Shown here in pieces: positions 23,801 to 31,933 of a stretch of 64,000 nucleotides of DNA; positions within the stretch are counted from its first letter, which is position 1; the number at the start of each line of letters is the position of its first letter. Source of the DNA: Streptomyces griseosporeus (lineage in GTDB: Bacteria; Actinomycetota; Actinomycetes; Streptomycetales; Streptomycetaceae); NCBI RefSeq assembly GCF_014656055.1, contig NZ_BNBR01000003.1:370482-434481 (forward strand), in the 5' to 3' direction. Below the pieces are notes generated by a model that was given only the letters and a program-made list of their open reading frames with translations, ran no database searches and was not told where the DNA came from. The position numbers and the translations under genes are program-made.

Positions 23801-25014
23801 CCCGCGAGGACGCCAACCGCATCCGCTCCGACGCCGCCGCCCAGGCCGACACCCTCATCACCGAGGCGCGCAACGAGGCCGAGCGCCTGACCACCGAGAC
23901 GGTCACCGAGACCGACCGGCTGCGCCAGGAGACGGTCGCCGAGGCGGAGCGGGTCCGCACCGAGGCGCTGGAGGAGGCCGACCGGGTCCGTGCCGAGTCC
24001 GTCGCGAAGGCCGACAAGCTGCTCGCGGACGCCACCGACGAGGCGGAGCGGCTGCGTGCCGAGGCCGCCGAGACGGTCGGCTCGGCGCAGGCGCACGCCG
24101 AGCGGATCCGCATCGAGTCGGAGCGGGTCAGGGCGGAGGCGGCCGAGGAGGCGGAGCGGCTGCTGTCGGCCGCCCGCGAGGAGGCCGAGCGCACCCTGGA
24201 CGAGGCCCGCAAGGACGCCAACAAGCGGCGCAGCGAGGCCGCCGAGCAGGTCGACACGCTCATCACGGAGACCACGGCCGAGGTCGACAAGCTGCTCGCG
24301 GAGGCGCAGGAGCAGGCGCTGAAGACCACCGCGGACGCGGAGGCCCAGGCGGACACGATGGTCGGCGCGGCCCGCAAGGAGGCCGACCGGATCGTCGCCG
24401 AGGCCACCGTCGAGGGCAACACCCGCGTGGAGAAGGCCCGTACGGACGCCGACGAGTTGCTGGTCGGCGCCCGCCGGGACGCCACGCAGATAAGGGAGCG
24501 CGCCGAGGAGCTGCGCGACCGCATCACCTCCGAGATCGAGGAGCTGCACGAGCGGGCGCGTCGCGAGGCCGCCGAGACGATGAAGTCGACGGGCGACCGC
24601 TGCGACGCGCTCATCAAGGCCACCGAGGAACAGCTCGCCAAGGCGGAGGCGAAGGCCAAGGAGATCGTCTCGGAGGCCAACTCCGAGGCGGGCAAGGTCC
24701 GCATCGCCGCCGTGAAGAAGGCGGAGGGCCTGCTCAAGGAGGCCGAGCAGAAGAAGGCGAAGCTGGTCAAGGAGGCCGAGGAGCTCAAGGCCGAGGCGAT
24801 CCGCGAGGCTCGCCGTACGGTCGAGGAGGGCAAGCGGGAGCTGGAGATCCTGGTGCGCCGGCGCGAGGACATCAACGCCGAGATCTCCCGTGTCCAGGAC
24901 GTCCTGGAGGCGTTGGAGTCCTTCGAGGCCCCGGCCGCGGGCAAGGACGGCGCCGTCAAGGCCGGCGCCACCGTGGGCGCCCCTCGTTCGGGTGGCAAGC
25001 CGTCAGACGGCTAG
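20848..25014 (+). CDS. scy: Scy, polar scaffold coiled-coil protein
   Basis: A 1388-residue, almost entirely coiled-coil protein (Ala/Glu/Arg-rich). In S. coelicolor, Scy (SCO5397, about 1,326 residues) forms the tip-organising centre with DivIVA and FilP. Residues 1-55 form a DivIVA-like start (VDHLTRFEAEMKRLKTEREK; LGYQVEVLRAKL). The rest shows repeating AEAE-xx-LR patterns, matching the known long-period (51-residue) coiled coil. The GTG start (MRGYESQE) has GGGA upstream. The extra length against the S. coelicolor protein may in part be an 84-residue segment duplicated in tandem at 23509-24012. filP follows on the same strand. A long open frame on the other strand is a codon-bias shadow. 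Confidence 0.93.
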   Translation: MRGYESQEREPAADVDHLTRFEAEMKRLKTEREKAIQHAEDLGYQVEVLRAKLHEARRTIMSRPAFDGADIGYQAEQLLRNAQMQADQLRADAERELSQARAQTQRILQEHAEQAARLQAELHQEAVTRRQQLDQELAERRATVESHVNENVAWAEQLRARTEAQARRLLEESRAEAEQAMAAARAEAERVTAEARQRLQSEAEAARAEAEQLLRRARADAERLLNAASTQAQEATDHAEQLRTSTVSESEAARRQAQELSRSAEQRMAEAEEALRKAQSEAEKLVTEAKEAAAKTLAGAEAANETRTRTAKEQVARLVSEATKEAEATKAEAEQVIAEARAEAEKIVTEAAEKARTVTAEEAATQLSKAAKTAEDVLNKAAEEARRTTKAAAEEAERIRSEAETEADRLRAEAHDIAEQLKGAAKDDTKEYRAKTVELQEEARRLRGEAEQLRSDAVAEGDKIRAEARKEAVAQIEEAAKTAEELLAKAKADADELRQKATADSEKVRTEAIERATTLRRQAEETLERTRQEAERHRAEAVEQAEGVKADAERAARELREEAERAVTARRAEAAEELTRLQTDAEERLAAAEQALSEAREEAARIRREAAEETERLRAESAERIRALQQQAEEEADRLRTEAASDAAASRAEGESVALRLRSEAAAEAERLKSEAQDSADRMRAEAQAAAERLAAEASETLAAAQEEAARRRREAEELLGSARQEADQERERAREQSEELLASARTRVEEAQAEAIRLVEEADRRATEMVSAAEQHAQQVRESVAGLHEQAQEEIAGLRSAAEVAAERTRREAEEEADRVRADAYAERERASEDAGRVRREAREESEAAKALAERTMADALAEAERLRSDASEHAQRLRTEASDTLAQADQDAARTRADAREDANRIRSDAAAQADTLITEARNEAERLTSETIAETDRLRQETTAEAERVRTEAREEADRLRTEASDLRAQADQDATRTRADAREDANRIRSDAAAQADTLITEARNEAERLTTETVTETDRLRQETVAEAERVRTEALEEADRVRAESVAKADKLLADATDEAERLRAEAAETVGSAQAHAERIRIESERVRAEAAEEAERLLSAAREEAERTLDEARKDANKRRSEAAEQVDTLITETTAEVDKLLAEAQEQALKTTADAEAQADTMVGAARKEADRIVAEATVEGNTRVEKARTDADELLVGARRDATQIRERAEELRDRITSEIEELHERARREAAETMKSTGDRCDALIKATEEQLAKAEAKAKEIVSEANSEAGKVRIAAVKKAEGLLKEAEQKKAKLVKEAEELKAEAIREARRTVEEGKRELEILVRRREDINAEISRVQDVLEALESFEAPAAGKDGAVKAGATVGAPRSGGKPSDG
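23509..24012 (+). repeat. Two 252-bp tandem units inside scy
   Basis: Units 23509-23760 and 23761-24012 encode 84-residue segments that match at most positions (both contain ADAREDANRIRSDAAAQADT and LITEARNEAERLT). A run of some 110 bases in each unit is identical. The unit length keeps the frame. It looks like a recent duplication. Confidence 0.9.
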
Positions 25015-25197
25015 CCGTCCGGGCGGGTTCGGGTGTCTTCTGGGGCCTTTGCCCAGGTCTTTGGCAAGCGTTGTGGAGGTGAGCCACCCAAAAGAGGTGT
25101 CATTCTCCAGATCAAACACGTATCCGCTCGATGACACACCGCTTCGGCCCCTAGGATTCCCCCTATCACCTCACCGGTCTCATTCGACAGGAACCCC

Positions 25198-26136
25198 ATG
25201 AGCGACACTTCCCCCTACGGCTTCGAGCTTGTGCGGCGTGGGTACGACCGCGCTCAGGTGGACGAACGTATCTCCAAGCTCGTCTCCGACCGTGACAGCG
25301 CTCTCGCCCGCATCACCGCTCTGGAAAAGCGCATCGAGGAGCTGCACCTCGAGACGCAGAACGCGCAGGCGGCGGTCTCGGACGCGGAGCCGTCCTACGC
25401 CGGTCTCGGCGCGCGCGTCGAGAAGATCCTGCGGCTGGCCGAGGAAGAGGCCAAGGATCTGCGCGAGGAGGCCCGTCGCGCGGCCGAGCAGCACCGCGAG
25501 CTGGCCGAGTCGGCGGCGCAGCAGGTGCGCAACGACGCGGAGGCGTTCGCGGCCGAGCGCAAGGCAAAGGCCGAGGACGAGGGCGTCCGGATCGTCGAGA
25601 AGGCCAAGAGCGACGCCGCTCAGCTGCGTTCCGAGGCGCAGAAGGACGCGCAGTCCAAGCGTGAGGAGGCCGACGCGCTCTTCGAGGAGACGCGCGCCAA
25701 GGCCGCTCAGGCCGCCGCCGACTTCGAGACGAATCTGGCCAAGCGCCGCGAGCAGTCGGAGCGCGACCTGGCCTCGCGTCAGGCCAAGGCCGAGAAGCGC
25801 CTCGCGGAGATCGAGCACCGCGCCGAGCAGCTGCGTCTGGAGGCGGAGAAGCTGCGCACGGACGCCGAGCGCCGCGCCCGCCAGACGGTGGAGACTGCCC
25901 AGCGTCAGGCCGAGGACATCGTGGCCGACGCCAACGCCAAGGCCGACCGCATCCGCTCGGAGTCCGAGCGCGAGCTGGCCGCCCTCACCAACCGCCGCGA
26001 CTCCATCAACGCCCAGCTGACGAACGTCCGCGAGATGCTCGCGACGCTGACCGGCGCGGCGGTGGCCGCCGCGGGCACGCCGTCCACGGACGACGAGCCG
26101 ATCTCCCGCGGAGTGCCGGCCCAGCAGTCCCGGTAA
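25198..26136 (+). CDS. filP: FilP, intermediate-filament-like protein
   Basis: A 312-residue coiled-coil protein. FilP (SCO5396) forms filaments, interacts with DivIVA and Scy and stiffens hyphae. The N-terminus (SPYGFELVRRGYDRAQVDERISKLVSDRDSAL) is a DivIVA-like module with the YDxxQVD motif. A long Ala/Glu-rich coiled coil (about 30-275) and a short disordered tail follow. The ATG has AGGAA upstream. It lies 183 bases after scy, a gap that is A+T-richer and probably holds its own promoter, and is followed by a terminator. Confidence 0.94.
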   Translation: MSDTSPYGFELVRRGYDRAQVDERISKLVSDRDSALARITALEKRIEELHLETQNAQAAVSDAEPSYAGLGARVEKILRLAEEEAKDLREEARRAAEQHRELAESAAQQVRNDAEAFAAERKAKAEDEGVRIVEKAKSDAAQLRSEAQKDAQSKREEADALFEETRAKAAQAAADFETNLAKRREQSERDLASRQAKAEKRLAEIEHRAEQLRLEAEKLRTDAERRARQTVETAQRQAEDIVADANAKADRIRSESERELAALTNRRDSINAQLTNVREMLATLTGAAVAAAGTPSTDDEPISRGVPAQQSR

Positions 26137-26164
26137 CGCCCCGGCGTACGGCGGCTGAAAACCT

Positions 26165-26202
26165 GCGGAGCCCTCTGCCACTGCGGTGGCGGAGGGCTCC
26201 GC
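26165..26202 (+). terminator. Hairpin terminator of filP
   Basis: Arms 26165-26175 and 26192-26202 are an 11-bp perfect stem (GCGGAGCCCTC/GAGGGCTCCGC). Inner arms GCCAC (26177-26181) and GTGGC (26186-26190) lengthen it. It sits 29 bases after the filP stop and 8 bases before the -10 box of the next gene. Confidence 0.85.
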
Positions 26203-26222
26203 CTCGTTCTAGCGTGGCCTGC

Positions 26223-27173
26223 ATGATCGAGCTGGAGGGGCTGACCAAGCGGTACGGCGAGAAACTCGCGGTCAACAACCTCACCTTCGCCGTCAGACCG
26301 GGGATCGTCACGGGGTTCCTCGGTCCGAACGGCGCGGGCAAGTCCACGACCATGCGGATGATCCTGGGCCTGGACCGGCCGACCGCGGGCGATGTACGCA
26401 TCGACGGCAAGCACTACGACCGGCTGAAGGACCCGCTGACGTACATCGGCGCCCTGCTGGAGGCCAAGGCCTGGCACCCGGGGCGCAGTGCCTACAACCA
26501 CCTGCTGTGCCTCGCCCAGAGCAACGGCATCCCGGCGAGCCGGGTGCGGGAGGTGCTGGAGACGGTGGGGCTCTCGGGGGTCGCCCGGAAGAAGACCAAG
26601 GGCTTCTCGATGGGCATGGGGCAGCGGCTGGGCATCGCCGCGGCGCTGCTGGGCGACCCGCGGATCGTGATGTTCGACGAGCCGGTCAACGGGCTGGACC
26701 CGGAGGGCATCCACTGGATCCGCACGCTGATGAAGTCGCTCGCCGCGCAGGGGCGGACGGTGTTCGTGTCGAGTCATCTGATGAGCGAGATGGCGCTGAC
26801 CGCCGACCATCTGGTGGTCATCGGGCAGGGCCGGCTGCTCGCGGACACCTCGATGGCCGACTTCATCGCACAGAACTCCCGCTCGTACATCCGTATCCGC
26901 ACCCCGCAGCGCGAGCGGCTGCTCGATGTGCTGCACGGGGCGGGGATCACGGTCGTGGAGACCGGCGGCGGGATGCTGGAGGTCGACGGGGGCAAGCCGG
27001 AGCGGATCGGCGAGCTGGCGGCGCAGCATCAGATCGTGCTGCACGAGCTGAGCCCGCAGCAGGCCTCGCTGGAGGAGGCGTTCATGCGGCTGACCGCGGA
27101 GTCGGTCGAGTACCACGCGCACGCCGACGCGCCCGCTCGGCAGTGGGGCGACGACTGGCAGAAGGGAAGCTGA
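26223..27173 (+). CDS. ABC transporter ATP-binding protein, module 1
   Basis: A 316-residue ABC ATPase of the bacitracin/lantibiotic-export type (BcrA-like). Walker A GPNGAGKST at 34-42, signature FSMGMGQRLG, Walker B IVMFDEP, and the switch His in VSSHLMSEM. Residues from about 225 on form the usual C-terminal extension of this class. The start is probably leaderless: TAGCGT ends 7 bases before the ATG. The permease gene starts 2 bases after its stop. It is closely similar to module 2 at 28081. The substrate is unknown; self-resistance or peptide export is plausible. Confidence 0.93.
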   Translation: MIELEGLTKRYGEKLAVNNLTFAVRPGIVTGFLGPNGAGKSTTMRMILGLDRPTAGDVRIDGKHYDRLKDPLTYIGALLEAKAWHPGRSAYNHLLCLAQSNGIPASRVREVLETVGLSGVARKKTKGFSMGMGQRLGIAAALLGDPRIVMFDEPVNGLDPEGIHWIRTLMKSLAAQGRTVFVSSHLMSEMALTADHLVVIGQGRLLADTSMADFIAQNSRSYIRIRTPQRERLLDVLHGAGITVVETGGGMLEVDGGKPERIGELAAQHQIVLHELSPQQASLEEAFMRLTAESVEYHAHADAPARQWGDDWQKGS

Positions 27174-27175
27174 TC

Positions 27176-27946
27176 ATGGCGGCGGCCCAGGTCATCCGCT
27201 CCGAGTGGACCAAGATCCGGTCGGTGGCGTCCACGGTGTGGACGCTGTCGCTGGCCGTGGTGGTCACACTCGCCCTCGGCATGCTCATCTCGGCGCTGTC
27301 GAAGAACGAGTTCGACAAGATGAGCGCGCGGGACAGGACCGACTTCGACCCGACCTTCATCAGCTTCGCCGGGATGAGTCTCGGGCAGCTGGCGATGATC
27401 GTGTTCGGGGTGCTCGTCGTGTCGAACGAGTACAGCACCGGCATGATCCGCAGTTCGCTGGCGGCCGTGCCGCAGCGCGGCACCTTCCTGTTCAGCAAGA
27501 TCGCGGTCGCCACCGGTCTCGCTCTGGTCGTGGGTATGGCGACCAGCTTCGCCGCGTTCTTCCTGGGGCAGGCGATGCTGGGCGAGCACCGGGCGCACAT
27601 CTCGGACACGGGGGTGCTGCGCGCGGTGCTCGGCGGCGGCCTCTATATGACGCTGATCGCGATGTTCTCGATGGGCGTCGCCGTGATGCTGCGCTCCCCC
27701 ATGCTCTCTCTGGGCATCCTCATGCCGTTCTTCTTCCTGATCTCCAACATCCTCGGCAACGTCGACGCCACGAAGAAGGTCGGCCGGTTCCTGCCCGACC
27801 AGGCCGGCAGCAAGATCATGCAGGTGGTCACGCCGGTGGACGACGACACGCCGTACGGGCCGTGGGGCGGGCTCGGGATCATGGCGCTGTGGGTGCTCGT
27901 GGTGATCGCCGGCGGGTACGCCCTGCTGAAGAAGCGGGACGCGTGA
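27176..27946 (+). CDS. ABC-2 type permease, module 1
   Basis: A 256-residue membrane protein with six hydrophobic segments, beginning MAAAQVIRSEWTKIRSVASTVWTL, the typical N-terminus of this permease class (SEWTKIRSVxST also opens module 2). EYSTGMIRSSLAAVPQRG is the cytoplasmic loop contacting the ATPase. The ATG has GAAGGGA upstream and follows the ATPase gene by 2 bases. It forms a complete exporter with the preceding gene. Confidence 0.92.
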   Translation: MAAAQVIRSEWTKIRSVASTVWTLSLAVVVTLALGMLISALSKNEFDKMSARDRTDFDPTFISFAGMSLGQLAMIVFGVLVVSNEYSTGMIRSSLAAVPQRGTFLFSKIAVATGLALVVGMATSFAAFFLGQAMLGEHRAHISDTGVLRAVLGGGLYMTLIAMFSMGVAVMLRSPMLSLGILMPFFFLISNILGNVDATKKVGRFLPDQAGSKIMQVVTPVDDDTPYGPWGGLGIMALWVLVVIAGGYALLKKRDA

Positions 27947-28080
27947 CCGACCGGGCCGAACCCGCGGGCACCCGGGCGGTTTTACTTTCCCTTGGCTGGA
28001 ACCGTCAGCGCCTGGATATCCTCCTAACCCTTACGGGGGCGTGTGCCCCGCTGTCCTGATCCTTTCGATGGGTGCGGAGC

Positions 28081-29373
28081 ATGATCGAAGCAGTCGGCCT
28101 GACCAAGCGCTACGGCGACAAGACCGCTGTGTACAACCTGTCCTTCCAGGTGCGGCCCGGTGCCGTCACCGGCTTCCTCGGTCCCAACGGCTCGGGCAAG
28201 TCGACGACGATGCGGATGATCCTGGGGCTCGACAACCCGACCTCGGGGACGGTGACGATCGGCGGCCACCCCTACCGGAAGCTGCCGAACGCGCCCCGTC
28301 AGGTCGGCGCCCTGCTGGACGCCAAGGCCGTGCACGGCGGCCGGTCCGCCCGCAACCACCTGCTGAGCCTGGCCCAGCTCTCCGGCATCCCGGCCCGCCG
28401 GGTCGACGAGGTGCTCGGCGTGGTCGGTCTGCAGGACGTGGCGAACAAGCGGTCCAAGGGCTTCTCCCTCGGCATGGGGCAGCGCCTCGGCATCGCCGCC
28501 GCGCTGCTCGGCGACCCGCAGGTGCTCCTCTTCGACGAGCCGGTCAACGGTCTCGACCCCGAGGGCATCCTGTGGGTGCGGAACCTGATGAAGGCGCTCG
28601 CGGCGGAGGGCCGTACGGTCTTCGTCTCCTCGCACCTGATGAGCGAGATGGCGCTGACCGCCGACCACCTGATCGTGATCGGGCGCGGGCAGCTGCTGGC
28701 CGACATGAGCGTCACGGAGTTCATCTCGGCCAACTCCGCCGACTTCGCGCGGGTGCGCACCCCCGACACCGAGCCGCAGCTGCGGGAGAAGCTGTCCTCG
28801 GCGCTGACCGAGGCGGGCGGCCATGTGCTGCCGGAGCAGGACGGCGCGCTGCGCGTCACCGGCCTGCCGCTGCCCCGTATCTCCGACATCGCGCACGAGG
28901 CCGACGTCCGGCTGTGGGAGCTGTCGCCGCACCAGGCCTCGCTGGAGGAGGCGTACATGCGGATGACGCAGGGCGCCGTCGACTACCGCTCGACCGCCGA
29001 CCAGAAGGCCGGCCTCCAGCAGCCGCTGCCGCCCGGCGCGCAGCCGCCCATGCCGGTGCCCGGCCAGGGCCAGCCCGGCTGGTACGCCCCGCCGCCGCCC
29101 CAGCAGGGCGGTCAGCCCTTCACGGCCCCGCAGGGCGCCCCGTACGGCGGTCAGCCGCCGGCGGGTCCGTACGGCGCACCGGGTGCGGCCCCCGCGGGCC
29201 AGCCGAACCCGTACGCCCAGCCGGCCGCCCCCGCGGCGCCCGTGGCCGCCCCGGCCGCGCCCGCGCAGCCCGCGGCCCCGCCCGCGCAGCCCGCCGCTGC
29301 CGCTCCGCAGGCCGCTCCGGCCGCGCCCGCCCCGCTGACCGACGCCGAACCGAAGTCCGAGGACGCCCGATGA
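28081..29373 (+). CDS. ABC transporter ATP-binding protein, module 2, with Pro/Ala/Gln-rich tail
   Basis: A 430-residue ABC ATPase. Residues 1-310 align along their length with module 1 (GPNGSGKST; FSLGMGQRLG; LLFDEP; VSSHLMSEM). The last 115 residues, about 316-430, are a disordered tail of Pro, Ala, Gln and Gly that module 1 lacks and that is rare in the family. A possible promoter is TTGGCT (27992) with 17 bases to GATATC (28015). ATG 28081 is preferred over an in-frame GTG 9 bases earlier. The stop overlaps the permease start (ATGA). Confidence 0.92.
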   Translation: MIEAVGLTKRYGDKTAVYNLSFQVRPGAVTGFLGPNGSGKSTTMRMILGLDNPTSGTVTIGGHPYRKLPNAPRQVGALLDAKAVHGGRSARNHLLSLAQLSGIPARRVDEVLGVVGLQDVANKRSKGFSLGMGQRLGIAAALLGDPQVLLFDEPVNGLDPEGILWVRNLMKALAAEGRTVFVSSHLMSEMALTADHLIVIGRGQLLADMSVTEFISANSADFARVRTPDTEPQLREKLSSALTEAGGHVLPEQDGALRVTGLPLPRISDIAHEADVRLWELSPHQASLEEAYMRMTQGAVDYRSTADQKAGLQQPLPPGAQPPMPVPGQGQPGWYAPPPPQQGGQPFTAPQGAPYGGQPPAGPYGAPGAAPAGQPNPYAQPAAPAAPVAAPAAPAQPAAPPAQPAAAAPQAAPAAPAPLTDAEPKSEDAR

Positions 29374-30242
29374 CCACCCACCAGCCCCCCGCGCCGCAGG
29401 CCGCGCAGCCCACCTGGCAGGCGGCGGCCGGAGCGTCGTACCCCGGTTACACCTCGCCGATCCCCGTCGTGCGCACGCACCTCGGGCACGCCCTCGCCTC
29501 CGAATGGACCAAGATCCGGTCGGTGCGCTCCACGATGTGGACGCTGGGCGTGTTCGTACTGCTGGTCGTCGGCATCGGTCTGGCGGCCGGCGCGCTGGTC
29601 GCCGCGAACGCCTCCGAGGGCGACCTCAACGGCGAGAACCCGCTGTCGTTCGGCTTCTTCGGGCTGCTGCTCGGCAGCATGTGCATCATCACGCTGGGCG
29701 TGCTGACCACGGCCTCCGAGTACGGCACCGGCATGATCCGCACCACGATGGTGGCCTGCCCCTCGCGCGGGCGGGTGCTCGCGGCGAAGGCGGTCGTCTT
29801 CTTCGCCGTGGCCTTCGTGGTGACGCTGGTGTCGTCGTCGTTCGTCGCCTTCGCGCAGGTCGGCATGCTCAGCGACGCCCGGGACCCGTCCGGCGGCGAG
29901 TGGTTCAAGGCCACGGTCGGCGTGTCCCTGTACATCGCGCTGCTCGGGCTGCTCTCGCTGGTCGTCGGCTCGATCATCCGGCACTCGGCGGGCGCCATCA
30001 CCATCATGATCGGCCTGCTGCTGGCCCCGCTGGTGATCGCGCTGTTCATGTTCTCGGAGTCGCTGCAGGACCTGCGCGAGGCCCTGTTCGAGTACTCGAT
30101 CCCGAGCCAGCTCAGCGTCTTCTACGCCACGTCCCTCACCGACTCCGGCCCGTCCGGCTGGGACCCGCTGTGGATCATCCTCGGCGTGACGGCGGCGGCC
30201 TTCGCCGGCGCGTTCGCCCTGCTGCAGAAGCGGGACGTGTAG
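29370..30242 (+). CDS. ABC-2 type permease, module 2
   Basis: A 290-residue membrane protein with six hydrophobic segments after a 45-residue Pro/Gln/Ala-rich cytoplasmic leader. The module-1 motif recurs as SEWTKIRSVRSTMWTL, and the coupling loop is EYGTGMIRTTMVACPSRG. The start overlaps the ATPase stop. Both proteins of module 2 carry low-complexity extensions, and neither of module 1 does. The module is probably derived by duplication of module 1. Confidence 0.92.
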   Translation: MTTHQPPAPQAAQPTWQAAAGASYPGYTSPIPVVRTHLGHALASEWTKIRSVRSTMWTLGVFVLLVVGIGLAAGALVAANASEGDLNGENPLSFGFFGLLLGSMCIITLGVLTTASEYGTGMIRTTMVACPSRGRVLAAKAVVFFAVAFVVTLVSSSFVAFAQVGMLSDARDPSGGEWFKATVGVSLYIALLGLLSLVVGSIIRHSAGAITIMIGLLLAPLVIALFMFSESLQDLREALFEYSIPSQLSVFYATSLTDSGPSGWDPLWIILGVTAAAFAGAFALLQKRDV

Positions 30243-30255
30243 TCCGGGAGATCCG

Positions 30256-30588
30256 CTAGAACTTCGGCGCGTTACGGGACCGCTGCACCCGCGTGGTGCG
30301 GCGGTCCCGTGCGTTCCAGCACGCCTTGTGCCAGTGCCGGCGGTCGTCCACGCCCGAGTGGTCGGGCCAGGCCACGACATGCGGGACGCCGTCCGGGATC
30401 AGCTGGTCGCAGCCCGGGCAGCGGTACGACTTGCCCTGGGCGCTCGCCCCTGCCACGTGCCGCACGTTCCACGCCTCGCCCTGCCACTCCACGCCGGACT
30501 GCCAGCCGCCGTAGCGGCCGGGGCGGTCCTCCTCCGTGCTCCGGCCCGATCCGCCGGAGCCCTTGGGACGGTTGCGACGCGGGGACAC
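30256..30588 (-). CDS. Small Cys/His-rich protein of unknown function
   Basis: A 110-residue basic protein. A disordered Arg/Gly/Ser N-terminus is followed by a compact region with CPGC (about residue 60), HVVAWPDHS and HWHKACW, a Cys/His arrangement compatible with one zinc site. Close relatives are common in Streptomyces as hypothetical or ATP/GTP-binding protein; I see no P-loop. The GTG at 30588 is chosen for its GGTG site and because upstream sequence lacks coding bias. It converges with the ABC permease gene. Confidence 0.75.
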   Translation of the reverse strand: MSPRRNRPKGSGGSGRSTEEDRPGRYGGWQSGVEWQGEAWNVRHVAGASAQGKSYRCPGCDQLIPDGVPHVVAWPDHSGVDDRRHWHKACWNARDRRTTRVQRSRNAPKF

Positions 30589-30821
30589 GGGACACCTCAC
30601 GGAGCTATACAGGAAGCACGGGCCGTCTCCAGCGTACGCGGCGGGCCGCCGGGTACGCGGAGGGCACCGGCCCCCCACAAGTGGCCCGGCGCCGCCGCCC
30701 GTTCCCCGGCATTCTCCAGACAATCCGCAAATTAACCCGACAGGCCGTGTCCTCGGCACGTGTCAGACGGTTATGCCGGGTGGGGGAGCTCCGCGTCGGA
30801 GCCAGAAGGCAGGACAAGCAC

Positions 30822-31850
30822 ATGCGCGTTGGAAGTTTCGTGTTGGCGGCCCAGTTCCCGGGTCAGGGCCAGGGAGAGGCGCTGCACCGCGCGGTGCGCT
30901 CCGCCGAGGTCGCCGAGGAAGCCGGGCTGGACACGGTCTGGCTGGCCGAGCACCATTTCGTGCCGTACGGCACCTGCCCGTCCGCGATCACCCTGGCGGC
31001 GTTACTGCTGGGCCGCACCCGGCGCATCCGGGTGGGCACGGCGGTGTGCGTGCTGCCCACCCAGCATCCGGTCTCCGTCGGCGAGCAGGCGGCGCTGCTG
31101 CACCTGACGAGCGGCGGGCGGTTCTCGCTCGGCGTCGGGCGGGGCGGGCCGTGGGTGGACCTGGAGGTGTTCGGCGCGGGCCTCGCGGCGTACGAGAAGG
31201 GGTTCCCCGAATCACTCGATCTGCTGATGCGCTGGCTGCGCGAGCCGTCGGTGGCGGCGGACGGCGAGCGGTTCCGGTTCCGTGAAGTCCCCGTCGTACC
31301 GCGCCCGTCGGAGGCGCTGACGGAGACCGAGGGCCCGGAGGTGGTCCTCGCGTGCACCTCGCCGGCGAGCGTGCGGCTGGCCGCCGAGCGCGGACTGCCG
31401 ATGCTGCTCGGCATGCACGTGGGGGACGAGGAGAAGGCGGAGATGGTCGCCCTGTGGCGGCGGTGCGCCCGGGAGGCGGGTCGGTCCGGGGACGAGATCC
31501 GCGCCGCGGCGCACGTCTCCGCGGGCGTCTGCCAGATCGCGGACCGGCGTACCGACGCGGTGGAGACCTTGACGAAGGCAATGCCGGGTTGGCTGAAACA
31601 GGGTCTCGACGCGCATGTCACGGTCGACGGCCGGATCCGGCAGATGCGCGACCCGCTGGCGTACACCGAACTGCTCTGCGGGCTGCACCCGGTGGGCACA
31701 CCGCGGCTGTGCGCCGACCGCCTCGCGGCGACCAGCGAACGCACCGGTATCTCCCGGTTCGCCCTGCTCGTGGAGGGCTCGGGAGACCTCGCGGCGACGG
31801 AGGAGAACGTACGGCGGCTGGGTGCCGAAGTGCTGCCGCAGCTGCGCTGA
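30822..31850 (+). CDS. LLM-class flavin-dependent oxidoreductase
   Basis: A 342-residue luciferase-like monooxygenase fold using FMN or F420. Family motifs: VRSAEVAEEAGLDTVWLAEHHFVPYGTCPSAITLAALLLGRTRRIRVGTAV and the GGRFSLGVGRGGP loop. There is no signal peptide. The ATG has AGGCAGGA 9 bases upstream. It converges with the SCO5389-family gene across an 83-base gap with a hairpin. The substrate cannot be predicted. Confidence 0.92.
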   Translation: MRVGSFVLAAQFPGQGQGEALHRAVRSAEVAEEAGLDTVWLAEHHFVPYGTCPSAITLAALLLGRTRRIRVGTAVCVLPTQHPVSVGEQAALLHLTSGGRFSLGVGRGGPWVDLEVFGAGLAAYEKGFPESLDLLMRWLREPSVAADGERFRFREVPVVPRPSEALTETEGPEVVLACTSPASVRLAAERGLPMLLGMHVGDEEKAEMVALWRRCAREAGRSGDEIRAAAHVSAGVCQIADRRTDAVETLTKAMPGWLKQGLDAHVTVDGRIRQMRDPLAYTELLCGLHPVGTPRLCADRLAATSERTGISRFALLVEGSGDLAATEENVRRLGAEVLPQLR

Positions 31851-31870
31851 ACACCCGTGCCGCGCGAGGA

Positions 31871-31919
31871 GCTTGCCGCTCCGGTACCGACTGCACCTCC
31901 CACGTACGGAGCGGCAAGC
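31871..31919. terminator. Bidirectional hairpin between converging genes
   Basis: Arms 31871-31887 and 31904-31919 are complementary over 16 bp with a single bulged G (GCTTGCCGCTCC / GGAGCGGCAAGC plus GTAC). It is placed between the LLM oxidoreductase (+) and the SCO5389-family gene (-), so it can end both. Confidence 0.75.
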
Positions 31920-31933
31920 AAGCGGCTCACTGC

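Noticed and set aside
20335..24549. A 1404-codon open frame on the minus strand opposite scy and mce
   Set aside because: It is the frame complementary to a very G+C-biased, Ala/Glu/Arg coiled-coil gene. Its Leu/Arg/Gly-only composition matches that bias, it covers part of mce too, and it has no ribosome site.
30256..30588. ATP/GTP-binding function for the small Cys/His-rich protein
   Set aside because: Relatives carry this label in databases as I recall, but no P-loop or other nucleotide motif is present here.
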